From: Bin87 sp965232895
GTDB taxonomy: Bacteria; Chloroflexota; Dehalococcoidia; Lucifugimonadales; UBA3495
Direction: 5' to 3'
NCBI GenBank assembly: GCA_965232895.1
Contig: OZ247430.1
Coordinates: 62,001 to 126,000 of the forward strand
Length of the DNA: 64,000 nt
Below, in pieces: positions 24,455 through 31,719 of this stretch. The translations under genes and the position numbers were made by a program. The notes under the pieces are model-generated. The model made no database searches and had not been told where the DNA came from. It saw only the letters and a list, made by a program, of their open reading frames with translations. Every line of letters starts with the position of its first letter. Position 1 is the first letter of the stretch.

Positions 24455-25783
24455 TCAGCGGGAGTCCGCCACGATGGATTCGAGCTCATCCGGGTCTTTG
24501 GGTATGGCGTCCGACAAGACGCGACACCCGTCTTCCGTGACCAGCACATCGTCTTCAATACGAATGCCGATCCCCCGGTAGATATCAGGGGCTTGCTTGG
24601 CCTGGGGACCAAAGTAGAGCCCGGGCTCGATGGTCAGCACCATTCCCGGGCGCAGGCGCACCTGGCCCCGGTCATCCCGGTAAGGACCGCAGTCGTGCAC
24701 GTCCAGGCCCAGCCAGTGCGACGTGGCGTGCATGTAGTAGTCCCGGTACGACTGCTGCTCCATGATGCCGTCAACGCTGCCGGACATGATACCCAGATCG
24801 ATCAGGCCCTGTACCAGCGTGCGGGCAGCAGTCCGATGCACGTCGTCGAAACCGGCGCCGGGCTTCACATCCGCAATAGCCTTGCGTTGCGACTCCAGGG
24901 TCAGCTCGTAGATCGCCCGCTGCGGAGCCGTGAACTTGCCGGACACCGGCCACGTCCGTGTGACGTCGGCAGTGTAAAAGCCATACTCGGCGCCGGCGTC
25001 GATCAGCAAAAGGTCTTCGGGGCCGAGAGCATCCCGGTTCCGGACGTAATGGAGTACGCAGGCGTTGGCTCCGCCGGCCACTATGGACGGGTAGCCGTTG
25101 CGCGGCGAACCGTGCTGCCGGAACGGGCGCTCAAGGGCGGCCTGCACCTCGTATTCGTGCACGCCCGGCGCCGCAGTCCGCATGGCCGCGTCGAACCCGT
25201 GAGCGGTGATGTCGATCGCTCGCTGGAGAAGCGCGATCTCATCGTCGGTCTTGATCTGGCGCATCAGGTCAATTGTCGGGGTGGGGTCATCAATGCGACG
25301 AATGGGCTTCGCGCCTCTCTGGGCCATACCCCGGCGACGCTTGACCAAGCCGGAAATGATCGCGTCCACCCGATCGTCGCTGCCCAGGGCGTAGTGGACC
25401 GTATCGCAATCGGCGAGCAGCTTGGGAAGCTGGCTGTCCAACTGGTCGACGGAGTAGGCGGCGTTGGCTCCCAGGGGACCGACGGCGCCTCGGACGCCAG
25501 CGCGATAACCTACCCAGATCTCGAAGGTGGGATCGTACGGCCGTACAAAAAGCGTGTAAGGAGTGTGCGATCCGGGGCGCAGAACCGCCACGGCGTCGGG
25601 TTCGTCGAACCCGGTCAGATACCAGAAGCTGGACGGCTGCCGGTATTCGTGGTCAACGTCGTTATTGCGGGATGCGTCATGCCCCGCGGCCAGAACGATT
25701 GCGCCGTTTGACAAGGATTCCATCAGCCGTCTGCGGCGGCTGTTGAACTCGCGGGGTTCGGTTGCCAGAACGTCGGCGCTCAT
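24455..25783 (-). CDS. pepP: Xaa-Pro aminopeptidase (M24 metallopeptidase)
   Basis: Removes N-terminal residues preceding proline, using a dinuclear metal centre. The 442-residue protein has the AMP N-terminal domain (residues 12-140, with SSFWYLTGFDEPDAV) and the pita-bread catalytic domain. Ligands are visible as Asp in LIDAGAEYG, Asp in YTADVTRTWP, His in MHATSHWLGLDVHD, Glu in TIEPGLYF and Glu in IRIEDDVLV. Length fits E. coli PepP (441). Two terminator-like hairpins follow. The assignment as a cytoplasmic PepP rests on these motifs; the gene name is by family. Confidence 0.92.
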   Translation of the reverse strand: MSADVLATEPREFNSRRRRLMESLSNGAIVLAAGHDASRNNDVDHEYRQPSSFWYLTGFDEPDAVAVLRPGSHTPYTLFVRPYDPTFEIWVGYRAGVRGAVGPLGANAAYSVDQLDSQLPKLLADCDTVHYALGSDDRVDAIISGLVKRRRGMAQRGAKPIRRIDDPTPTIDLMRQIKTDDEIALLQRAIDITAHGFDAAMRTAAPGVHEYEVQAALERPFRQHGSPRNGYPSIVAGGANACVLHYVRNRDALGPEDLLLIDAGAEYGFYTADVTRTWPVSGKFTAPQRAIYELTLESQRKAIADVKPGAGFDDVHRTAARTLVQGLIDLGIMSGSVDGIMEQQSYRDYYMHATSHWLGLDVHDCGPYRDDRGQVRLRPGMVLTIEPGLYFGPQAKQAPDIYRGIGIRIEDDVLVTEDGCRVLSDAIPKDPDELESIVADSR

Positions 25784-26199
25784 TGTGAAAGAGACTCACT
25801 GCCAGTGGTCGTGATCGGTAGGTCGTTTGCGTTTTGGCCGACGGAATTGTATCAGACGTAGAATGAACGCTCAACGTCAGCCACAGATTGACGCCATGTT
25901 TTCGATCGCCATAGCGAGGCGAAAGCGAGTGGCAACCCCGTGGACCCGGCCAACCGCTACTGCCGCAGTGCAACCGCCGCGCCGATGGCGATGGTCAAAC
26001 CCGCCAATTCTTGCGGGTTACAGTATGTGCGTCCAGTTGACAGCTAAGGCCGCCCATTGTTACGCTTCGCGCACAATCGATTGGTCTGTCAACGTGGTTG
26101 AAGCGCGTACTGCGCAACATACATTCAATATACTTTTCACCCTCATGCCGGACACTGAATTAGGGCCCGATCGCAATTATCAAATAGCCGTCCGTATGC
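25784..26199. other. Intergenic region upstream of MITE copy B
   Basis: About 415 bases, less GC-rich than the genes around it. A 133-codon open frame on the plus strand (from 25827) has no ribosome binding site, odd composition and runs into the MITE, so it was not called. A plus-strand TTGACA near 26037 has no good -10. Nothing else is recognised. Confidence 0.4.
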
Positions 26200-26209
26200 G
26201 CCCCGACTA

Positions 26210-26361
26210 CAGGGCAATCGCATCATAGGCTCCACGCCCGTCACTCCGGCGAAAGCCGGAGTCCATTAGTCATAGCATGAAAGAATTTGAAGCGTATTTG
26301 ATAAATTCGACCACTGGATTCCTGCTTGCGCAGGAATGACGGCGATGGTGCGATTGCCCTG
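26210..26361 (+). mobile_element. 152-bp MITE, copy B
   Basis: Terminal inverted repeats CAGGGCAATCGCATCA (26210-26225) and TGGTGCGATTGCCCTG (26346-26361) differ at one pairing position. An exact 10-bp duplication GCCCCGACTA flanks it (26200-26209 and 26362-26371). Internal hairpins are ACTCCGGCGAAAGCCGGAGT and TTCCTGCTTGCGCAGGAA, joined by an AT-rich spacer. It carries no gene. Confidence 0.93.
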
Positions 26362-26371
26362 GCCCCGACTA

Positions 26372-26521
26372 GGTTATGTTGACATTTCGTGTCATTCCGG
26401 CTTTCGCCGGAATCCAGGGTGCTAAAGAAGGGTAAAATCCGGCAGACTTTCCGATGGAAAAGGTCTCTGGGTTCCTGCTTTCGCAGGAACGACGGATATT
26501 TTCCCAAATTTCAACAGAACC
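26372..26521 (+). mobile_element. 150-bp TA-flanked MITE of a second family
   Basis: Starts GGTTATGTTGACATTT and ends AAATTTCAACAGAACC, imperfect inverted repeats (14 of 16 positions). It is flanked by TA on both sides (26370-26371 and 26522-26523). It has two internal hairpins, ATTCCGGCTTTCGCCGGAAT and GTTCCTGCTTTCGCAGGAAC, analogous to but different from those of the 152-bp family. It inserted at the TA that ends the right target duplication of copy B. Confidence 0.75.
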
Positions 26522-26608
26522 TAATCTCGTACGCGCACTGACCGATAAGTAATCGAGCCCCCGTCCCCCTGGCGATTTGGAATAGCACGTCCTGGAGCGA
26601 CCCAAGCG

Positions 26609-27778
26609 ATGATACTGAGCATCAGGCACGCAACCAGCGTCTTCCGGCCGGCAAAGCCAACAGGTTCCGTGCGCCACATGTTGACGCTGCCGGCCTTGCT
26701 TCTTGCCCTGATGCTTGCATCCCTGGCCTGTGCCGGCGCCGCGCCCGGCGAACCGGCGGACTCCGACCCGCCGGCGGGCGCGGAAACCGGCAAGCTCACC
26801 ATCGTTACCACGCTCAACATCGTCGCCGACTGGGTGGCGGCCGTGGGCGGCGACGGGGTGGTGGTCACGTCACTGTTGCCCGCTGACACTGACCCCCACA
26901 ATTACAAACCCGGCGCCCAGGACGTCGCCAAGGTAGCCGAGGCCGACCTGGTGGTCACCATCGGACAGGGGCTCGAGGACAAGTGGGTCAACGACCTCGT
27001 TTCCAGGGTAGCCAAGGACACCGACGCCATCGTGTCCTTGAACCAATACATTGATCTCCTGGAGTACGAGGAGGAACAGGACGATCACGACCATGGCGAT
27101 GGCAATGCCGGTCACGACCATGGCGACGCCGGTCACGACCATGGCGACGCCGGTCACGACCATGGCGACGCCGGTCACGACCATGGCGACGCCGGTCACG
27201 ACCATGGCGACGCCGGTCACGACCATGGCGACGCGGACCACGACCACGGGCCACTGGACCCGCACTTCTGGTTCGACCCCCTGCGGGTCAAGGATGCGGT
27301 GGGCGGCATCGCTGAACGCCTGGCAGCCGCCGACCCCAACCGCCGGTCTGAATACGAGGCCAACGCCGCCGCCTACGCTGCCGAGTTGGACACGCTCCAC
27401 CACTGGATCGAGGTGCAGGTTGCGACGGTGCCCGAGGAGCGTCGGCTGCTCGTTTCTTCCCACGACAGCCTGAGGTACTTTGCCCACCGTTACGGTTTCA
27501 AAGTCGTGGGAGCGGTCAAACCGCCCTCCGGCCAGGAAGAACCGACCGCCCAGGAGATGACGGCATTGGTGGAACACATCAGGGAAGAACGCGTTCCAGC
27601 GATCTTCACCGAGGACATCTTCGCGCCCCGGCTGTCACAGAGGATCGCAGAAGAGACCGGCGTGCAGATAGTTTCGGCGCTGCGCACCAGCTCACTGGAC
27701 GAGCCGGGCAGCCCGGCCGGCGCCTACCTGGGGTTCATGCGCTACAACGTGGGCGTCATAGTGGAGGCGCTGAAGTAG
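26609..27778 (+). CDS. Zinc/manganese-type ABC transporter substrate-binding lipoprotein with His-rich loop
   Basis: Cluster A-I (ZnuA/TroA-like) metal-binding protein. A signal peptide ends in lipobox LASLAC (Cys41), followed by LTIVTTLNIVADWVAAVGGD. Metal-ligand histidines are in TDPHNYKPG, LDPHFWFDP and VSSHDSLRYFAHRYG, with the acidic ligand near FTEDIFAPRLS. Between the first two lies a His/Asp loop of six perfect GHDHGDA repeats plus DHDHG, typical in character of zinc carriers. It is encoded by a 21-bp tandem repeat. The start is uncertain: ATG at 26609 or 26678, neither with a strong ribosome binding site. The ATPase starts two bases after the stop. Confidence 0.9.
   Translation: MILSIRHATSVFRPAKPTGSVRHMLTLPALLLALMLASLACAGAAPGEPADSDPPAGAETGKLTIVTTLNIVADWVAAVGGDGVVVTSLLPADTDPHNYKPGAQDVAKVAEADLVVTIGQGLEDKWVNDLVSRVAKDTDAIVSLNQYIDLLEYEEEQDDHDHGDGNAGHDHGDAGHDHGDAGHDHGDAGHDHGDAGHDHGDAGHDHGDADHDHGPLDPHFWFDPLRVKDAVGGIAERLAAADPNRRSEYEANAAAYAAELDTLHHWIEVQVATVPEERRLLVSSHDSLRYFAHRYGFKVVGAVKPPSGQEEPTAQEMTALVEHIREERVPAIFTEDIFAPRLSQRIAEETGVQIVSALRTSSLDEPGSPAGAYLGFMRYNVGVIVEALK
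27110..27235 (+). repeat. Six tandem 21-bp repeats encoding GHDHGDA
   Basis: Six head-to-tail copies of a 21-bp unit beginning GGTCACGACCATGG, identical except for the last base of the sixth copy (silent). Because the unit is seven codons, gain or loss of copies changes the histidine-loop length without a frameshift. Confidence 0.95.
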
Positions 27779-27780
27779 TC

Positions 27781-28503
27781 ATGGACACGGAGGGATCGGC
27801 GCCCCGCTTGGCCTTCGAGGATCTGACTGTCCACGTCAACGGGCTGCTGGTGCTGGACCGGATAAATTTTGAGATCGGCTCCGGATGCCTGGTGGGTGTG
27901 CTGGGTCCCAACGGATCGGGCAAGAGCACCCTGTTCAACACCATTGCGTCGTTGATACGTCCCACCTCCGGCCGGGTGCTGATCAACGGCCGTGCGCCCG
28001 AAGAGGAACGGGGCCAGGTGGCCTACATGACGCAGTACGAGCGGATCAACACCCGTATCCCCATGAGCGCGTGGGACGTGGTGATGCAGGGCCGCGTGCG
28101 GGAGATCGGCTGGTTCCGCTGGCCAGGCCGCTCTGACCGGGAGATCGTCCGCCGTGCCCTGGAAACGGTAGAGATGTCGCTATTCAGCAATGCCCAGATT
28201 ACCGAGATGTCCGGCGGGCAGCGCAAGCGTGTCTTCATCGCCCGCGCCCTGGCCCAGGGCGCCAGCATCCTGCTGCTGGATGAGCCCTTTTCCGGGGTGG
28301 ACATTCCCTCTCAGTCTGCGCTGCTGGGTGTATTGCTCCGGCTTCGTGACGACGGCCACACCATCCTGATGTCGTCTCACGACATCATCCAGATGTTTGA
28401 GATTTGCGACGATTACCTGCCTCTGAATTGCGAGCCGGAGGCGCTGGAGCGAATCAATCTGAGCCGGCAGCAAATCCAGCCTCCTTACCCGGTTGGGACA
28501 TGA
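27781..28503 (+). CDS. Metal ABC transporter ATP-binding protein
   Basis: A 240-residue ATPase energising the metal importer. Walker A is GPNGSGKST, the Q-loop region YMTQYERINTR, signature MSGGQRKRV, Walker B ILLLDEPFSG and the switch histidine is in MSSHD. It starts two bases after the substrate-binding protein stop and is followed by the permease. The open frame of the permease overlaps its 3' end if the upstream TTG is used. Order and sequence match ZnuC/MntB/SitB-type proteins; the metal cannot be fixed from the ATPase. Confidence 0.93.
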   Translation: MDTEGSAPRLAFEDLTVHVNGLLVLDRINFEIGSGCLVGVLGPNGSGKSTLFNTIASLIRPTSGRVLINGRAPEEERGQVAYMTQYERINTRIPMSAWDVVMQGRVREIGWFRWPGRSDREIVRRALETVEMSLFSNAQITEMSGGQRKRVFIARALAQGASILLLDEPFSGVDIPSQSALLGVLLRLRDDGHTILMSSHDIIQMFEICDDYLPLNCEPEALERINLSRQQIQPPYPVGT

Positions 28504-28552
28504 CCGGGCAGGCCGCATTCTCTCCCACGTCGATGCTCGGGCAGGGTCGGTC

Positions 28553-29416
28553 TTGGAAGCCCTAATCGAAGGGCTCTGGGGGCCCTTCGAGTACAGTTTC
28601 ATGCGCCGGGCGCTGGTGGTGTCCCTGCTGGTGGGGGTGATGTGTCCGGTGCTGGGCGTGTACGTGGTGACCCGAGGCCTGGGCTTCGTTGGAGACGCCC
28701 TGGCCCACTCGGTGCTGCCAGGGATGGTGGCTGCCTTCATGCTGGGATTCAGCCCTTTCGCCGGCACCATTCCGGTGGCCGTCGGCGTGGCGCTGCTGAT
28801 CGGCTACCTGGTCAAGCGGGTTGGCGTCGGCGAGGACACCTCGGTGGGCATTACCTTTGCCGGACTGTTTGCGCTGGGACTGGTCATGTTGACCGCCGCG
28901 CGCGGGCTGCCGGTGAACCTGGAGGACATTCTCCTGGGCCAGGTTCTCGGAGTGTCGCAAACCGACGTTTACATCACCCTGTCCCTGGCGGGAGTGGTAC
29001 TGGCGCTGGTGTTTGTCATCCGCAAGGAGCTGCTTTTCTCTAACTTCGATCCCACCGGCGCGCTGGTCATGGGGTTGCCCACCAACCTGCTGGAGTACAC
29101 GCTTCTGGTCCTGCTGGCGGTGGTAACCGTGATCTCGCTCCAAGCCGTGGGCATCGTGCTGGTGGTGTCCATGCTCATAACGCCGGCGGCCACCGCGCTG
29201 CTGTTGGTGCGCAACTTTTACCGGGCGTTGCTGCTTGGGGTGGCATTGGGAGTTGCCGCTGCGTTCGGCGGGCTATACCTGTCCTTCTATTTCAACCTGC
29301 CTTCAGGCCCGGTGATGGCACTGCTGACCACCTTCTGTTTCATAACGGCGCTGGCCTGGAAGCAGAGCGTCACCCGGTTCGCCAGCGCCGGGCGGCGGGG
29401 CGAGCCCTCCCGCTAG
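28553..29416 (+). CDS. Metal ABC transporter permease (first)
   Basis: An ABC-3 family permease of about nine membrane helices, 287 residues from the TTG at 28553. Its beginning, LEALIEGLWGPFEYSFMRRALVVSLLVG, lines up with the start of the other permease in this locus. Conserved features are GDALAHSVLPGMVAAF, DILLGQVLGVS and VVSMLITPAATALLL. AGGG lies six bases before this TTG. The frame is open to a TTG at 28493, but those 20 residues are not permease-like. Its stop TAG shares the tetramer CTAG with the stop of the convergent second permease. Confidence 0.88.
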   Translation: MEALIEGLWGPFEYSFMRRALVVSLLVGVMCPVLGVYVVTRGLGFVGDALAHSVLPGMVAAFMLGFSPFAGTIPVAVGVALLIGYLVKRVGVGEDTSVGITFAGLFALGLVMLTAARGLPVNLEDILLGQVLGVSQTDVYITLSLAGVVLALVFVIRKELLFSNFDPTGALVMGLPTNLLEYTLLVLLAVVTVISLQAVGIVLVVSMLITPAATALLLVRNFYRALLLGVALGVAAAFGGLYLSFYFNLPSGPVMALLTTFCFITALAWKQSVTRFASAGRRGEPSR

Positions 29417-30267
29417 CCGGCCGAGCGGCTCCGGCGGACCCAGGACACCAGAAAGCCCCGGCGCGGCGACAGCCCGGCCACCAACAGCAGCAGTCCGACG
29501 GATACCACCACGATGGTGGGTCCTGTTGGCAGGTCAAAGTAGTAAGAGCAGTACAAACCGACCAGCACTGCGAACAGGGCACAAGCGACGCTGGCCACCA
29601 TTATCGATGAGAGCCGCCGGGTCAGCAGGGTACCGGTAACCGACGGCACCACGAGCAAAGACATGACCATCACGTTGCCCACGGTTTTGATGGCCGCTAC
29701 CGTTGTCAGCGCCACCAGCAGCGGCAGCAAGTATTCGAGGAAGCGCACCGGTACGCCGGCGGCCTCCGCGACGGTGGCGTCATAAGTGGTGAACACCAGC
29801 TCCTTGTAGAAGGCCCACACCACTCCCATAACGCCGATCGCCAGGACGCCCACGCTCAGCACGTCGAGCCACGAAGCCCCCAGGACGTTGCCGAACAGAA
29901 TCCCCAGCAGGTCTCCGGCATAACTGGCCAACGAGTTGATGATGATCACTCCGACGGCGAACCCTCCCGCGAACATCACCCCGATAATTGCGTCTATCCG
30001 GATACCCGAGCGGCGCGACAGGGCGGAAATCACCAGCGACGCCGGTACGGCCCAGCAGAGAGCCCCGAGGAACACGTTGGCGCCAAATATGAACGCAGCG
30101 GCCATACCGGTCAGCGACGAGTGAGCGATCGCGTCGCCGAGAAAAGCCATGCCGCGCAGGACTACGAACGTGCCAACGATGCCGCAGGCGGTGGCAGCCA
30201 GGGCCGATACCAAAAGGGCGCGCTGCATGAATCCGTACTGCATCGGCTCGATGATCAGGTCGAGCAC
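29413..30267 (-). CDS. Metal ABC transporter permease (second, convergent)
   Basis: A 284-residue ABC-3 permease, paralogous to its neighbour: EPMQYGFMQRALLVSALAATACG, GDAIAHSSLTGMAAAF, DLLGILFGNVLGAS and VMSLLVVPSVTGTLL. Two-permease importers of this class (SitCD, MntCD, YtgCD) usually encode both permeases in tandem; here the second is inverted and meets the first tail-to-tail over CTAG. The start is GTG with GGAGG five bases upstream. The GT2 gene lies 84 bases upstream on the same strand and may drive its transcription. Confidence 0.9.
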   Translation of the reverse strand: MLDLIIEPMQYGFMQRALLVSALAATACGIVGTFVVLRGMAFLGDAIAHSSLTGMAAAFIFGANVFLGALCWAVPASLVISALSRRSGIRIDAIIGVMFAGGFAVGVIIINSLASYAGDLLGILFGNVLGASWLDVLSVGVLAIGVMGVVWAFYKELVFTTYDATVAEAAGVPVRFLEYLLPLLVALTTVAAIKTVGNVMVMSLLVVPSVTGTLLTRRLSSIMVASVACALFAVLVGLYCSYYFDLPTGPTIVVVSVGLLLLVAGLSPRRGFLVSWVRRSRSAG

Positions 30268-30351
30268 AGAGACCTCCGGCAGGCCGGTCGCACCGGCCTC
30301 ATCTGGTGACCCGTGCGAAGCGGTCCCGGGTCAGGTTGCTGAATGAGTTGA

Positions 30352-31104
30352 TTACAGTTTGCCGGCGGCGCGCAGCTGATAGCGCACCTTGCCGACGCCG
30401 CCGAACTTGAGCCGAAGGAGGCCTTTGACGTCCTCCCAGGCAGTGCGGATGATGCGGACGCGGGTGTCCGGATCATCAGTCCAGTGCACCGGAATTTCCC
30501 GGATGCGAAAGCCGCATTTCTGCGCGAGGATGAGCAGCTCCGAGTCGAAAAACCAGCCGTTATCCAACACCAGTGGGCTAAGATCGTGAGCTACCCTTTT
30601 GCTGACCGCTTTGAACCCACACTGCGCGTCGCGGAAAGGAGTGAAAAACATCGACCGGAACAACAGGCTGTACCCGCGTGAGGTTATCTCGCGCTTCAGG
30701 GTGCGTCCGACCACGCGCGATTGGGGCAACAGGCGAGAGCCGATGGCGACATGGTATCCATCGTCGACAATTGCCGACACCAACGTGGGCAAATGCGCCA
30801 GGTCTGTCGAGAGGTCAACGTCCATATAGGCCATGACATCCGCGGCGCTCTCGGTCCACGCCCGCCGCAGCGCCCGGCCGCGGCCGCGCTCTTGCAGCCG
30901 GATGAAACGCACCTCGGCGAAACGCTCCGCGAGATCAGCAGCAGCCTCGAGGGTGCCGTCGGTCGAGCCGTTATCGGCCACCACGATGCTCCACGAGTAT
31001 TCGGCCATGTTGGATGACATAAACTCATGAAGCCGACCAACGCTTTCGGGAAGCGCCCGCTCTTCGTTGAGGCAGGGTATGATCACGTCGATGCTGGCGC
31101 GCAT
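30352..31104 (-). CDS. Family 2 glycosyltransferase (polyprenyl-phosphate sugar synthase-like)
   Basis: A 250-residue GT2 enzyme with the GT-A fold motifs DVIIPCLNEE, VVADNGSTDGT and the metal-binding MAYMDVDLSTD, then QCGFKAVSKRVA and WFFDSELLILAQKCGFRIREIPVHW. This resembles dolichol- or polyprenyl-phosphate glucose/mannose synthases that charge a lipid carrier at the membrane. I chose the ATG at 31104: a TATAAT sits only nine bases upstream, implying a nearly leaderless transcript; the open frame to 31149 runs through that promoter. The second metal permease follows on the same strand. Confidence 0.87.
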   Translation of the reverse strand: MRASIDVIIPCLNEERALPESVGRLHEFMSSNMAEYSWSIVVADNGSTDGTLEAAADLAERFAEVRFIRLQERGRGRALRRAWTESAADVMAYMDVDLSTDLAHLPTLVSAIVDDGYHVAIGSRLLPQSRVVGRTLKREITSRGYSLLFRSMFFTPFRDAQCGFKAVSKRVAHDLSPLVLDNGWFFDSELLILAQKCGFRIREIPVHWTDDPDTRVRIIRTAWEDVKGLLRLKFGGVGKVRYQLRAAGKL

Positions 31105-31113
31105 AATTGAGAC

Positions 31114-31119
31114 ATTATA
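31114..31119 (-). promoter_or_regulatory. -10 element (TATAAT) giving a near-leaderless transcript
   Basis: Consensus TATAAT on the minus strand ends nine bases before the GT2 start codon, so transcription would begin about three bases upstream of the ATG. There is no Shine-Dalgarno sequence. Confidence 0.6.
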
Positions 31120-31160
31120 GCAACAAGCGTACAGGCGAATGTCCGGCAAACACTGGAAAT

Positions 31161-31312
31161 CGGGGCAATCGCATCATAAGCCTCACGCCCGTCACTCCGG
31201 CTTTCGCCGGAGTCCAGTGGTCATAGAATGAACAAATTTGAAGCGTATTTGACGAATTCGATCACTGGATTCCTGCTTGCGCAGGAATGACAGCGATGAT
31301 GCGATTACCCTG
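31161..31312 (+). mobile_element. 152-bp MITE, copy C
   Basis: Terminal inverted repeats CGGGGCAATCGCATCA (31161-31176) and TGATGCGATTACCCTG (31297-31312), with a near-perfect 10-bp duplication CACTGGAAAT / CACCGGAAAT (31151-31160 and 31313-31322). The internal hairpins CTCCGGCTTTCGCCGGAG and TTCCTGCTTGCGCAGGAA match copy B in position. Same orientation and length as copy B. Confidence 0.9.
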
Positions 31313-31322
31313 CACCGGAAAT

Positions 31323-31474
31323 CCGGCCTTGGCGCCTTTGCCATTATTCTGCCGGGCATGATCGGAACCGGCTCCTTTTGTGAAATATTCGTCCCGTCTT
31401 GCGCCGGCAACCCCGATTGGCGCCCACCCAACGCCGATGCCGGCGATTTCGGGAGTGCTTTTGATCATCCCAAA
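31323..31474. other. Spacer between MITE copy C and the kor promoter
   Basis: No gene or RNA recognised; open frames here lack ribosome binding sites and cross the MITE or the promoter. Confidence 0.35.
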
Positions 31475-31504
31475 TTGACAAATATCGAGGCCCGATGCTA
31501 TATT
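31475..31504 (+). promoter_or_regulatory. Promoter of korAB (TTGACA - 18 - TATATT)
   Basis: TTGACA at 31475-31480 and TATATT at 31499-31504 with an 18-base spacer, the same arrangement as the rpoB promoter. It lies 215 bases before korA, giving a long leader that ends in GGAGG-AA-CCTCC, a small palindrome that could mask the ribosome binding site. Confidence 0.65.
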
Positions 31505-31719
31505 CCGTGCGATAAACAGACGGCGTTATCGTGTTTGCGATTAACGATGTCGAATGCGGCACGACGAGTTTGTGGCCCAAATTTCGGTGACAACCAATAG
31601 CGCCTCCCGCTGGTAAGTGGGTAGGTGTTTTTTTGACTATGCTTCGAAATGTTCATGTCCCGCAGGGATTTTGCCGGCCGTCCGCTCGCTGATTACAGCC
31701 GCTTCGGAGGAACCTCCTA

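Noticed and set aside
25827..26228. 133-codon frame upstream of MITE copy B
   Set aside because: It ends inside the MITE, has unusual composition and no ribosome binding site.
27110..27235. Regularly repeated 21-bp units as a CRISPR array
   Set aside because: The units are contiguous without spacers and encode an in-frame histidine loop.
28493..28552. Upstream TTG start of the first metal permease overlapping the ATPase gene
   Set aside because: The 20 extra residues are polar and unlike the family, and no ribosome binding site precedes that TTG.
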